DNA from: Marispirochaeta aestuarii
GTDB lineage: Bacteria; Spirochaetota; Spirochaetia; JC444; Marispirochaetaceae
Reading direction: 5' to 3'
DNA length: 64,000 nucleotides
Assembly (NCBI RefSeq): GCF_002087085.1
Contig: NZ_MWQY01000018.1
Location: forward strand, 1-64,000
The translations under genes and the position numbers were made by a program. Shown here piece by piece: positions 25,526 through 33,880 of this stretch. The number at the start of each line of letters is the position of its first letter. The first letter of the stretch is position 1. The notes below the pieces were generated by a model that was not told where the DNA came from, did not search any database, and saw nothing but the letters and a program-made list of their open reading frames with translations.

Positions 25526-26527
25526 TTATTTCTGAGCTTCCAATTCCGCAGGAAAGACATTATCTGCCAGCTGGTCTTCCACATCGAGCACGTTTTCGCG
25601 GGTGACCAGAATGGTCGGAACGAGAACTCTCTCCTCCGGAGTCTCACCATTCAGGTATTTCCACATTGCCTTGAAGGACTCCCGGCCCATAAGCACAGGC
25701 TGCTGCATGGAAGCCGCGGCAATCCTGTCACCTGATTTTATTGCTTCAACCGTTTCAGGGCTGCCGTCGAATCCGACGTGGGCTATGTTCTTGTAGTCTC
25801 CGGTATTTTCAAGAGCAGACAGGGCGCCAAGGTTTGCTTCATCGTGCTGGGTAAACAGGCCGTGAAGGTTCTCATGCGCAGCCATCAGATCCTGAGTAAA
25901 GTTGAATGATTCTCCCCGGGTATACTGATTGCACTGCAGCAGATTAACGACGTTGATTCCGGCTTCGGTCATGGCTTTTTCGAATCCTGCGGTGCGGTCA
26001 CGTCCATTCTGCCGGGCCTGGGAGATAGCAATCTGAGCGACGTCTCCGTTCTCCCATCCTTTTTTCTTCATGATCCGGGCCAGATACTCGCCTGCCTGAT
26101 AGGCACCTTCAAAGTTGTCGGAAATGATAAAGGATACGTATTCACCGGAGTCGGTTCCAATGTCACTGATAACTACGGGGATACCGTCGGCCTTTGCCAG
26201 TTCAAGAACCGGAGGACAGGAGGCACTGTCGGTGGGTGAAATGATAATTCCATCCACTCCTCGCTGAATCAGATCCTGCACGTTCTGCAGCTGAGTTGCA
26301 GCATTCAATTCGGAATCCGAATCAATTATGGTTACCTTCTGACCGAGCTTTTCCGCTTCCTGCTTTATTCCATCGGACACATTTTTCCAGAACGGAACAT
26401 GAAGCGCGGGGGTTACATAAGCAATGGTTATTCCTTCGGAATCACCAGTCGCCTCCTGTTCACCGGCAGAAAAGACAGCTCCCACCAGAAAACAGCTTAC
26501 AATAAGACACAACAATAGTTTCTTCAT
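25526..26527 (-). CDS. Periplasmic sugar-binding protein (RbsB family)
   Basis: A 333-residue type I periplasmic binding protein. The signal peptide is MKKLLLCLIVSCFLVGAVFSAG; the mature part begins ITIAYVTPALHVPFWKNVSDGIKQEAEKLG and includes GVDGIIISPTDSASCPPVLELAKADGIPVVISD, as in ribose/galactose/autoinducer-2 binding proteins. It is the first gene of the transporter-lactonase unit. The ATG at 26527 follows GAAAGGAG; a longer frame adds ten charged residues. The predicted transcript from the sigma54 promoter begins about at the first base of this Shine-Dalgarno, leaving a leader of only about 15 bases. Confidence 0.92.
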   Translation of the reverse strand: MKKLLLCLIVSCFLVGAVFSAGEQEATGDSEGITIAYVTPALHVPFWKNVSDGIKQEAEKLGQKVTIIDSDSELNAATQLQNVQDLIQRGVDGIIISPTDSASCPPVLELAKADGIPVVISDIGTDSGEYVSFIISDNFEGAYQAGEYLARIMKKKGWENGDVAQIAISQARQNGRDRTAGFEKAMTEAGINVVNLLQCNQYTRGESFNFTQDLMAAHENLHGLFTQHDEANLGALSALENTGDYKNIAHVGFDGSPETVEAIKSGDRIAAASMQQPVLMGRESFKAMWKYLNGETPEERVLVPTILVTRENVLDVEDQLADNVFPAELEAQK

Positions 26528-26551
26528 ACTATTTCTCCTTTCAGTTTTTAT

Positions 26552-26568
26552 GAGCAATATTTATGCCA
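26552..26568 (-). promoter_or_regulatory. Sigma54 (-24/-12) promoter of the sugar transporter operon
   Basis: Minus-strand TGGCATAAATATTGCTC: GG at 26567-26566 and GC at 26555-26554, separated by exactly 10 bases, against the consensus TGGCAC-N5-TTGC. The predicted start is near 26542, 15 bases before the binding-protein ATG. A gene for a sigma54-dependent activator lies divergently 150 bases away. Confidence 0.8.
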
Positions 26569-26591
26569 CATACAGCATATCTTTGAGATAC

Positions 26592-26630
26592 TATCAATAA
26601 TCTTTTTCCCAGCAAGGATTTATCAATAAT
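26592..26630. promoter_or_regulatory. Candidate upstream activator sites, two direct repeats
   Basis: The 10-mer TATCAATAAT occurs at 26592-26601 and again at 26621-26630, 29 bases apart, about three helical turns, between the sigma54 promoter and the divergent sigma70 promoter. This is where an NtrC-type activator would bind. Specific binding is inferred. Confidence 0.5.
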
Positions 26631-26640
26631 ACACTTTATG

Positions 26641-26670
26641 TTGACAGAAATATTCCGGCCGCCGTATAGT
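26641..26670 (+). promoter_or_regulatory. Sigma70 promoter of the regulator-kinase operon
   Basis: TTGACA (26641-26646), 18-base spacer, TATAGT (26665-26670). The start would be near 26677. A perfect dyad ACACA-G-TGTGT (26702-26712) lies in the 5' leader just before the regulator start. Confidence 0.78.
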
Positions 26671-26718
26671 CAAAGGTGTGCATTTTGAAAACAATGAAAC
26701 TACACAGTGTGTGAAATT

Positions 26719-28071
26719 ATGATACAACAATTGGAAAAGAAATGCTCTGTCCTTGTTGTGGATGACAGGGAAAAGGTCTGCCAGACACTTGTCAAGAATT
26801 TTGTAAAACTGGGTTACGAGGCAGACTTCGTTACTTCCGGATCTGAAGTTCTTCGCACAATACGCAAAAACCGGCCGGATACCGTCCTTCTGGACATTAT
26901 GCTCGGAAGCGACGATGGTATCGAAATCCTGAAAATGGTAAAGCATGAAAACCCTGATCTTCCGGTCATAATGATAACCGGATACGCATCCATTGATTCT
27001 GCTGTACAGTCTCTCAGATGCGGCGCCTATGATTATGTTCAGAAACCCCTCGAATTTGAGGAACTGAGAGAGATTGTCGACCGTGCAGTCAGGGAAAATT
27101 CATCCGGGATGTCACAGCCCGGTCAGGAAACTTCATTTCCAAAGATTGTTACCCAGAGTAAAGAAATGCTCTCCATAATCAAGCAGATTGACAAGCTGGC
27201 ACCCAGCGATCTTCCCATCCTGATTCTCGGAGAAAACGGGACAGGGAAGGAACTGATTGCTGATCGAATTCATCGAAAGTCAAAGCGAAGCTGCCGGCAG
27301 ATGCTGAAAATAAACTGCGCGGCTCTGCCCGAATCGCTTCTTGATAACGAGCTTTTCGGACATGAGAAAGGGGCCTACACAGGAGCAGAGTCGACCTTTC
27401 AGGGTGTCTTTGAGAAGGCCGACGGAAGCAGCCTGATGCTGGATGAAATCGGAGACATGTCGCTGTCCATACAGGCCAAGATTCTCAGGACTCTGCAGCA
27501 TAACGAAATCAGGCGTATCGGAGGAACAGAAACCATATCCATAAATGTCCGATTCATTGCGGCTACCAACAAGGATATCGAAAGTCTCATAAAAAAAGGA
27601 GACTTCCGGGCGGACCTCTTCTATCGACTCAATACCGCTATTATTCGAGTCCCCCCCCTGAGAAACAGACGGGCCGATATCCTTCCCCTGGCACAAACGT
27701 TTCTGGAACAATACTCTCTGAAAAAGGGGATACCCGCAAAGTCACTGACGGACAAAGCTGCCGATATTCTGATGGAGTATCACTGGCCGGGCAATATACG
27801 GGAACTGAAGAATATTGTCGAGTACAGCGCAGCTATTACCGAGTTCTCCGACACCATCACCGACCGCGATCTTCCTCCGCAAATTATGGGAAAAGAAGAT
27901 CTGTTCTCTTCAGATGACGATCCACTCAATATACGTGAAACCATGGAAAGAGAACTTATACAGAAAACCCTGCACAATACCCTGTTCAATAAAAGCGAAA
28001 CTGCACGAATCCTTAAAATGAGCCGTCGAACCTTATACAATAAAATCCAACGCTACAATATTGATATATAA
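26719..28071 (+). CDS. NtrC-family sigma54-dependent response regulator
   Basis: A 450-residue activator in three domains. Receiver: acidic pair Asp15-Asp16, phospho-acceptor Asp59 in TVLLDIML, Lys in YVQKPLEF. AAA+: residues about 145-370, with Walker A GENGTGKE, the sigma54-contact loop GAYTGAEST (Tyr in place of the usual Phe of GAFTGA) and Walker B LMLDEIGDM. C-terminal Fis-type helix-turn-helix KSETARILKMSRRTLYNKIQ. ATG at 26719 is chosen over a GTG four codons earlier. It is followed five bases later by the ABC-kinase gene and is expected to activate the -24/-12 promoter of the divergent sugar operon. Confidence 0.93.
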   Translation: MIQQLEKKCSVLVVDDREKVCQTLVKNFVKLGYEADFVTSGSEVLRTIRKNRPDTVLLDIMLGSDDGIEILKMVKHENPDLPVIMITGYASIDSAVQSLRCGAYDYVQKPLEFEELREIVDRAVRENSSGMSQPGQETSFPKIVTQSKEMLSIIKQIDKLAPSDLPILILGENGTGKELIADRIHRKSKRSCRQMLKINCAALPESLLDNELFGHEKGAYTGAESTFQGVFEKADGSSLMLDEIGDMSLSIQAKILRTLQHNEIRRIGGTETISINVRFIAATNKDIESLIKKGDFRADLFYRLNTAIIRVPPLRNRRADILPLAQTFLEQYSLKKGIPAKSLTDKAADILMEYHWPGNIRELKNIVEYSAAITEFSDTITDRDLPPQIMGKEDLFSSDDDPLNIRETMERELIQKTLHNTLFNKSETARILKMSRRTLYNKIQRYNIDI

Positions 28072-28076
28072 AGACC

Positions 28077-29918
28077 ATGCCGGAAGTACCATTAATTGAG
28101 CTTAAAAATATCAATCTTGACTACGGAGACATTCCCGCCCTCCGTGACATTAACCTGTCCCTGCTGCCCGGAGAAGTGCACGGAATCGTGGGAGAACACG
28201 GTGCAGGCAAATCATCCCTGGGAAAAGTAATCAGTGGAGTAATCCGCCCTCAATCCGGTACTCTCTTATATAAAGGAAAACACTACGGAAACACATCTTT
28301 AAAAGAGGTAATGAAGCTCGGCATTCAGATGGTGTATCAGCATACACCGCTCATAGAAGATTTTACGGTGATAAAAAACCTGTATTTTGCTCATCAGCCT
28401 TCCGCTTTTTTTCGACGCCGCCAGCTGAATACCATCGCCGAAGAAGTGGATACCATAAAGAAAAAATATGGAATATCGATCGATACCAGTGCCCGGGTCC
28501 AGGACTTGAACCTGTCGGATAAAGCCGTGGTTGATATCATCAAACACGTCATATCCAGGCCCAGCCTGCTGATCCTTGACGAAGCGCTGGAAAAAATCGA
28601 AACAAAAAACCTGGGGCCGGTTATTGAACTCCTTCATGCCTTGAAAGACAATGGAATGTCGATTTTATTTATTACCCATCGAATCGATGATCTTTTTGAG
28701 TTTGCCGACCGGGTCAGCATTATACGAAACGGAACCGTTCTTCTAAGTGAGTATGTATACAATATAGATAAAATAAACCTCATCCGTATGACATATACGC
28801 AGATCAATAAAAAGAAATACCCGGGGGTATACAGCCAGGAATTCTATCGTCTGTTAAAGTATAATGAAGCCATTTTACGCAAATTGCCCATTAACCTTAT
28901 AGTGATCGATACGAAGGAACATGTCCGCCTCGTAAACGAGTACTGTAAGGAGTATTTCGGCATTGACGACAATGCAAATATCGAATTGACCCTCGATCAG
29001 ATCATCGACCGGGGATCAGAATCTTTTCGCTCATCCATGCAAAGCGCACTCAAAAAGCGAAAAGAGGAAGTCTTCTATCATCTTCCTCTTAGAATAGGAA
29101 ATCGCGAAATCGTAACAAACCTGCGTGTTCTTCCCATCTTTGATAAAACCTCATTTATCGGTTCCATTATAATAATTGAAGATATAACTGAATACGATAA
29201 GCTGCAGAAGCAATATGTCTTATCGGAAAAACTGGCCTCCGTCGGACTGCTGTCTGCCGGAGTTGCTCACGAAATCAACAATCCCCTTGAAATAATGCTC
29301 AATCAACTCAACTATATCAAGCTTTCTTTCCAGAACCAGGAACTCATCAGTCTGATTGATGATGTTAAAGAGGAAGTTACATTCATCGCAAAGATCGTAC
29401 GAAATCTGCTCTCCTTTACTGATAACCGAAAAGTTGAGGAAGACAACATAGAAATAAATCATCTTATAAACGAGGTGATACGTTTTGTACGATTTTCCGC
29501 CAAAAAGCGCTCTGTTCAGATAAGTGTGCATAATGCCCGGGATCCTCTTTATATCAAAGCGAATGCTGATGAGATACGACAGGTCTTTCTCAACCTCCTG
29601 AAAAACAGCTTCGAGGCAATGCCCGGAGGCGGAAAAATCAATATCAAGATCCAGTTTACAGAAATTAACGATAAGCACTATATTGAGGTGCGCCATTGTG
29701 ATACCGGCCATGGGATTCAGACAGAAAACCCGGATGATATTTTTCTTCCCTTCTTTTCCACAAAAGAGAGTAATGGATTAAATAACGGCCTGGGGCTTTC
29801 CGTCAGCTATGGAATCGTAAGCAAATATAATGGAATAATACAGGCGGAAAATGATCCCAATGGAGGTTGCATCTTTGTCATAAGATTACCGCTCCAACAA
29901 CCCGATGCAAAGGAGTAA
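28077..29918 (+). CDS. ABC-ATPase / PAS / histidine kinase fusion
   Basis: A 613-residue soluble protein without membrane segments or signal peptide. Residues 5-240 are a complete sugar-importer type ABC ATPase domain: Walker A GEHGAGKSS (39-47, Lys45), Q-loop Gln88, a diverged signature LSDKA (146-150) in place of LSGGQ-like sequence, Walker B LLILDE (164-169) and switch His201. Residues about 255-375 are a PAS domain, then a HisKA dimerisation helix with His398 in GVAHEINNPLE, and a HATPase domain with N-box Asn510, DTGHGI and the NGLGLSVSYGIV lid. It is RbsA with its second ATPase replaced by an NtrB-like kinase. Gene order makes it the kinase of the adjacent NtrC-type regulator; sensing through the importer is inferred. 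Confidence 0.9.
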   Translation: MPEVPLIELKNINLDYGDIPALRDINLSLLPGEVHGIVGEHGAGKSSLGKVISGVIRPQSGTLLYKGKHYGNTSLKEVMKLGIQMVYQHTPLIEDFTVIKNLYFAHQPSAFFRRRQLNTIAEEVDTIKKKYGISIDTSARVQDLNLSDKAVVDIIKHVISRPSLLILDEALEKIETKNLGPVIELLHALKDNGMSILFITHRIDDLFEFADRVSIIRNGTVLLSEYVYNIDKINLIRMTYTQINKKKYPGVYSQEFYRLLKYNEAILRKLPINLIVIDTKEHVRLVNEYCKEYFGIDDNANIELTLDQIIDRGSESFRSSMQSALKKRKEEVFYHLPLRIGNREIVTNLRVLPIFDKTSFIGSIIIIEDITEYDKLQKQYVLSEKLASVGLLSAGVAHEINNPLEIMLNQLNYIKLSFQNQELISLIDDVKEEVTFIAKIVRNLLSFTDNRKVEEDNIEINHLINEVIRFVRFSAKKRSVQISVHNARDPLYIKANADEIRQVFLNLLKNSFEAMPGGGKINIKIQFTEINDKHYIEVRHCDTGHGIQTENPDDIFLPFFSTKESNGLNNGLGLSVSYGIVSKYNGIIQAENDPNGGCIFVIRLPLQQPDAKE

Positions 29919-29921
29919 AGG

Positions 29922-31073
29922 ATGCAGCACTCCGAACTCTCAGCCGAAACCCTCAGCTTCATGAAGAACCTCGGATTCCCCAGGCTCAAGGTACATCACT
30001 CCTATAACCACTTCGATTTTACCGAAGGGGCACGCAGGATTCTTGTAATCGGACCCATGGGTTCGGGAAAAACGGAATTCTCCGCCCGGGTATGGCGGGA
30101 CGCCCGTATAGCCAGGCAGAAATCCGGCGCCGTGGCGGAGCAGACAACCAGCGGAAGGGCGGACCGTCGTATCGTCTATTTTGTCCGTTCCGTAATGGAC
30201 AAACTGCGCTTCCCAGACTATCCCGCCGACGCCCTGGCCTATCGCGGCGGCTACGAACGCTGCGGCGAGAATATCTGCTATATATCCAACTCCTTCGAAC
30301 TGGAACAGGCCATTCACGACCACCCGGACGCGGGAACCTGGATTGTCGATGAAGCGAGTTTCTACGATGAGCGGACCGCCTACGTCGTCAAGGAGGCCTC
30401 GCTGCGGAACGATCTCGTCTTTATATTCCCCACCCTGGTGCTGAATTTCCGGCGGGACATATTCAACCGGACGACCCAGTTCCTGCTGGAAAACTGCACG
30501 GATATCTTTCCCCTGACAGCCTACTGTGAACACCCGGACTGTATCGAAGACTCCTTTTACACCTACCGCTATTACCGGATCGACGGAGAGGAGTGCCCCG
30601 CCCTCTACTTTGATCCCCTGATCGTCATCGGCGGGGATACAACGAAGGACGATCCCCGCCAGCCCAACTACTGCACCCGTTGCGACCGGCACCACTACCT
30701 GCCGGGGAAGGAGTACACCTATCTGGTGCTGAAACCCCTGGGAGAGAGTGCTTCCCGGGGTGATCTTGCACCCCTCCGCCGGGAACTTGAACTGATCAAA
30801 TCGGATATTACCCGATCCCGGCTGCACAGCCACCTGGAGAACCGTTTTCTTCAGGGAGAATCCCCGGAACCGGTTAATCTGAATGCCCTGAAGGTCCCCT
30901 GTATCGCCGAAAAGGCGCTGATCTTCCTCTTTGCCGAACAGAACCTGATCTCAGAAGACCAGATGCGCCTCCTGGTCGGGGAACTGGATCTCGACCGGGA
31001 ATACATGCAGCAGACCCTCCGGGACAACGGCCGTCCCCTGGACCTGGATCAGTTTACCCTCTCCTTCAAGTGA
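29922..31073 (+). CDS. Divergent thymidine kinase-like P-loop protein
   Basis: A 383-residue protein, about twice the length of usual type II thymidine kinase. The TK pattern is recognisable: P-loop GPMGSGKTEF (44-53), Walker B/catalytic WIVDEASFYD near residue 145, and a lasso region with zinc cysteines, TAYCEHPDC then LIVIGGDTT...NYCTRC, parallel to the CxxC and VIGG-C pattern of TK. Residues 260-383 are an extra helical tail. It likely binds a nucleoside and ATP; activity on thymidine is unproven. A strong AAAGGAG precedes the start, three bases after the kinase gene, but its GC-rich codon use matches the backbone, not the cassette before it. Confidence 0.7.
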   Translation: MQHSELSAETLSFMKNLGFPRLKVHHSYNHFDFTEGARRILVIGPMGSGKTEFSARVWRDARIARQKSGAVAEQTTSGRADRRIVYFVRSVMDKLRFPDYPADALAYRGGYERCGENICYISNSFELEQAIHDHPDAGTWIVDEASFYDERTAYVVKEASLRNDLVFIFPTLVLNFRRDIFNRTTQFLLENCTDIFPLTAYCEHPDCIEDSFYTYRYYRIDGEECPALYFDPLIVIGGDTTKDDPRQPNYCTRCDRHHYLPGKEYTYLVLKPLGESASRGDLAPLRRELELIKSDITRSRLHSHLENRFLQGESPEPVNLNALKVPCIAEKALIFLFAEQNLISEDQMRLLVGELDLDREYMQQTLRDNGRPLDLDQFTLSFK

Positions 31074-31082
31074 GGTTTTAGG

Positions 31083-31673
31083 ATGATAATCAACAGCGCC
31101 CTGTTTTTGACAGCCCTGATCAACCCCATCAGCAAGATAGCTGTAATTTCCATGCTGCCGGAATCGGCCAGCATGAAAGACGTGGAAAAGATTGCCCTGA
31201 GATCCAGCCTGGTGGCCTTCGCGATGCTGATCGTCTTTGCCCTGGGGGGAAACCTGCTTTTTAAATCGGTATTCCATATCGAGCTCTATTCCTTCCAGAG
31301 CGTCGGGGGATTCGTCGTTTTCTTTTACGGTTTCATGGCCCTCAGGCAGGGGGTTTTCTTTGAGGTCTCCTCACAGCAGAAGCTTCTTGACCTCTCCATC
31401 GTCCCCATTGCGAGTCCCCTGATTGCAGGACCCGCGACAATAACCGCAGTGATTACACTCTCCGCCGAGCATCATATCAGTACGGTTATCATCGCCCTTG
31501 CACTGGCCCTGGGCCTGAATCTGGCGGCAATGCTGCTTTCGCGGGTCATAGCAAAGCCGCTTATCAAGTTCAATGTGATGGGCGCCCTGATCCGGATCAC
31601 CGGTCTTTTTGTCGCCTCCATCGGAGTCGACATGATGTTCACGGGAATCCGCTCATTCGTTCAAACGCTGTAG
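31083..31673 (+). CDS. MarC-family integral membrane protein
   Basis: A 196-residue inner-membrane protein with six predicted hydrophobic helices, matching the MarC/UPF0056 family (NSALFLTALINPISKIAVIS at the N-terminus, SPLIAGPATITAVITLSAEH in the middle and a final RITGLFVASIGVDMMFTGI helix). The family's function is unknown; early links to multiple antibiotic resistance were not confirmed. It follows the thymidine kinase-like gene after nine bases and is probably cotranscribed with it. Its stop abuts the otsAB stop. Confidence 0.9.
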   Translation: MIINSALFLTALINPISKIAVISMLPESASMKDVEKIALRSSLVAFAMLIVFALGGNLLFKSVFHIELYSFQSVGGFVVFFYGFMALRQGVFFEVSSQQKLLDLSIVPIASPLIAGPATITAVITLSAEHHISTVIIALALALGLNLAAMLLSRVIAKPLIKFNVMGALIRITGLFVASIGVDMMFTGIRSFVQTL

Positions 31674-31674
31674 A

Positions 31675-33870
31675 TCAGTCCAGGCGGGCGAGTTTCTTCA
31701 ATACCCCCCGCAGGGATCTCCATCCTTTTACATGATACTTCGCCTTCGACAGGGTCATTCCAACCTTTATTGAATATGCCGTATCGGGCACAACATCGAA
31801 GAGGTCCTCATCCGTGTAGTCGTCTCCCACGGCGAAGATAAAATCAAACTCCTCTCCCCGGAGCCACTCGGAAGCTGCTATACCCTTGTTTACGAAGGAA
31901 TCCTTTACCTCAAGGACCTTGTTGCCGTCCAGCAGCCCGATATTCATGTTCTCGATAACCGAATAGAGGGAATCCTTCAGTTCCCCGACCCTCAAGGCCG
32001 CCAGATCCGGTTCGCAGCGGCGGTAATGCCAGGCCAGGGAGAACTCCTTCTCCTCGATAAAGGAACCGGGAGTACGGTCGGTATAGCTTTCCAGAATGGG
32101 ACGGATGCCTTCCTTCCATTCGGTGGAGAAAAGCTCCGCTTTTTCCCACTCCCTGCCCTTCATCTTGACCCAGCTTCCGTGACCTGCAGCCATTTCTATG
32201 GGAACTCCGCTGAAGAAGCTTTCCAGGTCCTTCGGTTCCCGACCGCTTATAACAACGACCCTGTTTCCCCTGGACTTGCAGAGGGCCGAGACAATATCAA
32301 GAAGTTCCGCGTCGGGGCGGGCCTTTTCCGGCTTGTCCCGGAAACCCACCAGGGTACCGTCGTAATCGAGAAAAAATATGGCTTTCCTGGACTTTTCATA
32401 GTCCGCCAGCATTTTCGATTCCACGGAATCGATCATGTTCCTCGCCGATTGGGAACGCTGGTATTCATGGACCTCTTCCAGTTTCCTGACGAAGTCCCTG
32501 GCCCAGAAACGGACGTTATAGCGGGAAATCCTTCGCTTCATGATGGAATTCTGCCGTTTCTGATCCTCCACGTCCATCTTCAGTCCGGTATCGATGGCAT
32601 CGGCGATACCCTGCAGGTCGTTCGGATTGATCATCAGCGACTCACCCAACTCGTGGACGGCACCGGCGGTTTCGCTGAGAATCAGGACACCCGTATCGTC
32701 CCTGCGGGCCGCCAGGTACTCCTTGGCAATCAGGTTCATCCCGTCCCGCAGGGCTGTAACCAGAAGCAGGTCAGCCTCCATGTATAGGGCGGTCAGGTCT
32801 TCAAAGGAGAAGGAGCGGTAAAAGAAATGAATCGGCGTCCAGCCCAGGCTGCCGTGCCGTCCATTGGTTGCGCTTACCAGTTCCCGGATCTCCTTCAGGA
32901 GGTCCTGATACTCCTCAACTTCGGTACGGGAGGGAGCGACTATCAGGAAAAGTTCCACCTTTTCATGATATTCCGGGTGCTGGTCCAGAAAAAGGGCGAA
33001 GCTTTTTATGCGCTCCGGGATTCCCTTGGTGTAGTCCAGCCGGTCCACCGAAAGGATTGTCCTCTTTCCCGACAGTTCCCGCTTTACCTCGGCATGAGCG
33101 GAGATAACCTCCGGTGTATTGTCCGCCTGATTGTACTTTTCGTAATCGATCCCCATGGGAAAGACATCCGCCCGCACAAGCCGCTGCCCCGCGGTCAGAT
33201 ATCCAAGACTGAACTCGTAGCCCAGAAGCCTGCGGGCGCTGGAGATAAAGTGGCGCACGTAGTCATAGGTATGAAAACCCAGCAGGTCCGAACCCATCAG
33301 GCCCTCCATGATCTCCTCACGCCAGGGCATCAGACGCATGATTTCGTAGGAAGGAAAGGGAATATGCAGAAAAAAGCCCACAAGGGCTTCGGGAAACTCC
33401 TCGCGGATCATCTGTGGCAGCAGCATGAGCTGGTAATCATGGACCCAGATTGTATCTCCCGGTTCAATATATGGTTTGAGCTCTTCAAAAAAAAGCCGGT
33501 TCACCCGGAAATAGGCCTCCCACTGGTCGGTATGGTAGTGGGCCCGGTTGGGAAAGTAGTGGAACAGGGGCCAGATGGCCTCGTTGCAGAAGCCTAGGTA
33601 GAAATCTTCAAAGTCCTTCCTGGACAATTGAAAGGGTACGCAGCTCTCCTCCCGCATCAGGAGGCGCTTCAGCTCCTCCGCGTCGGAACCGGATACATCC
33701 TCCTCGTGGAGGCCGCTCCATCCCACCCAGAGGCTTCCGCCTTCGTTGTGAACGGAACTCAGTCCCGTTGCCAGCCCGCCGATACTGCGGGTAAAACTGT
33801 ACTCTCCGCTTTCGGGATTACGATTAATCGTTACCGGAAGCCGGTTTGATACATAGATAATTTTTGCCAT
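31675..33870 (-). CDS. Fused trehalose-6-phosphate synthase/phosphatase
   Basis: A 731-residue bifunctional enzyme. Residues 1-470 are a GT20 synthase (IIYVSNRLPVTI, WVHDYQLMLLPQMIRE, VDRLDYTKGIPERI, ALRDGMNLIAKEY) that joins UDP-glucose and glucose-6-phosphate. Residues about 495-731 are a HAD phosphatase with DYDGTLVGF, VVISGREP and AVGDDYTDEDLF. Together they make trehalose, an osmoprotectant. The ATG at 33870 follows CGAGGAG; the frame is open 51 bases further up without support. It lies 10 bases after a LysR-type gene on the same strand, which may form one transcript with it. Confidence 0.94.
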   Translation of the reverse strand: MAKIIYVSNRLPVTINRNPESGEYSFTRSIGGLATGLSSVHNEGGSLWVGWSGLHEEDVSGSDAEELKRLLMREESCVPFQLSRKDFEDFYLGFCNEAIWPLFHYFPNRAHYHTDQWEAYFRVNRLFFEELKPYIEPGDTIWVHDYQLMLLPQMIREEFPEALVGFFLHIPFPSYEIMRLMPWREEIMEGLMGSDLLGFHTYDYVRHFISSARRLLGYEFSLGYLTAGQRLVRADVFPMGIDYEKYNQADNTPEVISAHAEVKRELSGKRTILSVDRLDYTKGIPERIKSFALFLDQHPEYHEKVELFLIVAPSRTEVEEYQDLLKEIRELVSATNGRHGSLGWTPIHFFYRSFSFEDLTALYMEADLLLVTALRDGMNLIAKEYLAARRDDTGVLILSETAGAVHELGESLMINPNDLQGIADAIDTGLKMDVEDQKRQNSIMKRRISRYNVRFWARDFVRKLEEVHEYQRSQSARNMIDSVESKMLADYEKSRKAIFFLDYDGTLVGFRDKPEKARPDAELLDIVSALCKSRGNRVVVISGREPKDLESFFSGVPIEMAAGHGSWVKMKGREWEKAELFSTEWKEGIRPILESYTDRTPGSFIEEKEFSLAWHYRRCEPDLAALRVGELKDSLYSVIENMNIGLLDGNKVLEVKDSFVNKGIAASEWLRGEEFDFIFAVGDDYTDEDLFDVVPDTAYSIKVGMTLSKAKYHVKGWRSLRGVLKKLARLD

Positions 33871-33880
33871 ATACTCCTCG

